From positions 1 to 27,831 of the IMG/VR virus record IMGVR_UViG_3300030060_004998: DNA of 27,831 nt; one strand, written 5' to 3'. Both the position numbers and the translations under genes were made by a program. Below, one piece after another: positions 27,776-27,831 of this stretch (within the stretch, counting starts at the first letter, position 1; every line of letters begins with the position of its first letter). This DNA is from a virus. Under the pieces are notes generated by a model. That model made no database searches. It worked only from the letters and a program-made list of their open reading frames with translations, and was not told the DNA's origin.

Positions 27776-27831
27776 TTAAACCTCCTTGGTTGTATAGACC
27801 ATAACCATGCAGTCTCTATACCGTCTGCTAG
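27776..27831 (-). CDS. Possible C-terminal end of an upstream gene (cut by window)
   Basis: An open frame runs from the window edge to TAA at 27776-27778, giving a 17-residue tail SRRYRDCMVMVYTTKEV. The stop sits next to the ribosome site and start of the 254-aa gene, the usual spacing in this operon. Too short to identify; the same DNA is open in one other frame. Confidence 0.4.
   Translation of the reverse strand, partial: SRRYRDCMVMVYTTKEV

Noticed and set aside
1-27831. Prophage or host genomic island
   Set aside because: No integrase, excisionase, repressor, tRNA, attachment repeats or host housekeeping genes were seen; all genes look viral.

Overview
This window looks like part of an AT-rich, lytic-type marine podovirus genome. 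No host genes, rRNA, tRNA, integrase or attachment site are visible. The assignment rests on a family A (T7/E. coli Pol I type) DNA polymerase, a head-tail adaptor plus tail-nozzle set with no recognisable tape-measure, sheath or tail-tube genes, a T4-type lysozyme, and many small proteins that, from memory, resemble genes of phages and metagenomic contigs from marine Alphaproteobacteria (SAR11/SAR116) and cyanobacteria. The host is an inference; no sequence comparison was run.

Layout. Bases 1-1097 are on the + strand: the C-terminal end of DNA polymerase, a 76-residue unknown protein and a 55-residue unknown protein. Everything from 1094 to the right edge is on the - strand and should be read right to left. 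In transcription order it holds: (i) 27.8-26.7 kb, a cut upstream gene and two virion-type beta-rich proteins; (ii) 26.7-22.2 kb, a run of very small genes: basic Lys/Arg-rich proteins, three proteins with one membrane helix plus a coiled coil, and three Sec-exported proteins, one very acidic; (iii) 22.2-19.2 kb, an unknown CPFA-motif protein, a Lys/Gly/Met repeat protein, two adaptor-like proteins flanking a zinc-ribbon protein, and a small structural protein; (iv) 19.1-16.5 kb, two repeat-rich fibre proteins and a short follower; (v) 16.5-10.4 kb, a modification cassette (a two-domain 2OG-Fe(II) oxygenase, a second 2OG oxygenase, a cupin/JmjC-like protein, a DxD glycosyltransferase), then the tail-nozzle protein, two small proteins and a paralogue of the second oxygenase; (vi) 10.4-1.5 kb, a short unknown protein and four or five large Ala/Gly- or helix-rich proteins that are probably ejected or internal virion proteins, including one of 1455 residues; (vii) lysozyme as the last gene, ending tail to tail with the polymerase side. 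Portal, terminase and major capsid protein are not visible and presumably lie to the right.

Coding is very dense. Most genes touch or overlap (TAATG or ATGA junctions) and no stretch over 300 bases lacks a gene. Strong AGGAGG-type ribosome sites are common right of 16.8 kb and left of 10.2 kb, but are mostly absent in the 10.4-16.5 kb block. Two internal gaps, before the tail nozzle and before the Gly-rich fibre, carry promoter-like pairs with identical hexamers (TTGCTA / TATATT).

The strongest candidate for an undescribed system is the oxygenase + cupin/JmjC + glycosyltransferase cassette beside a Pro/Gly-rich repeat fibre. It could hydroxylate and glycosylate virion or host surface protein; this is a hypothesis. 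Second is the exported module at 23.8-26.1 kb.
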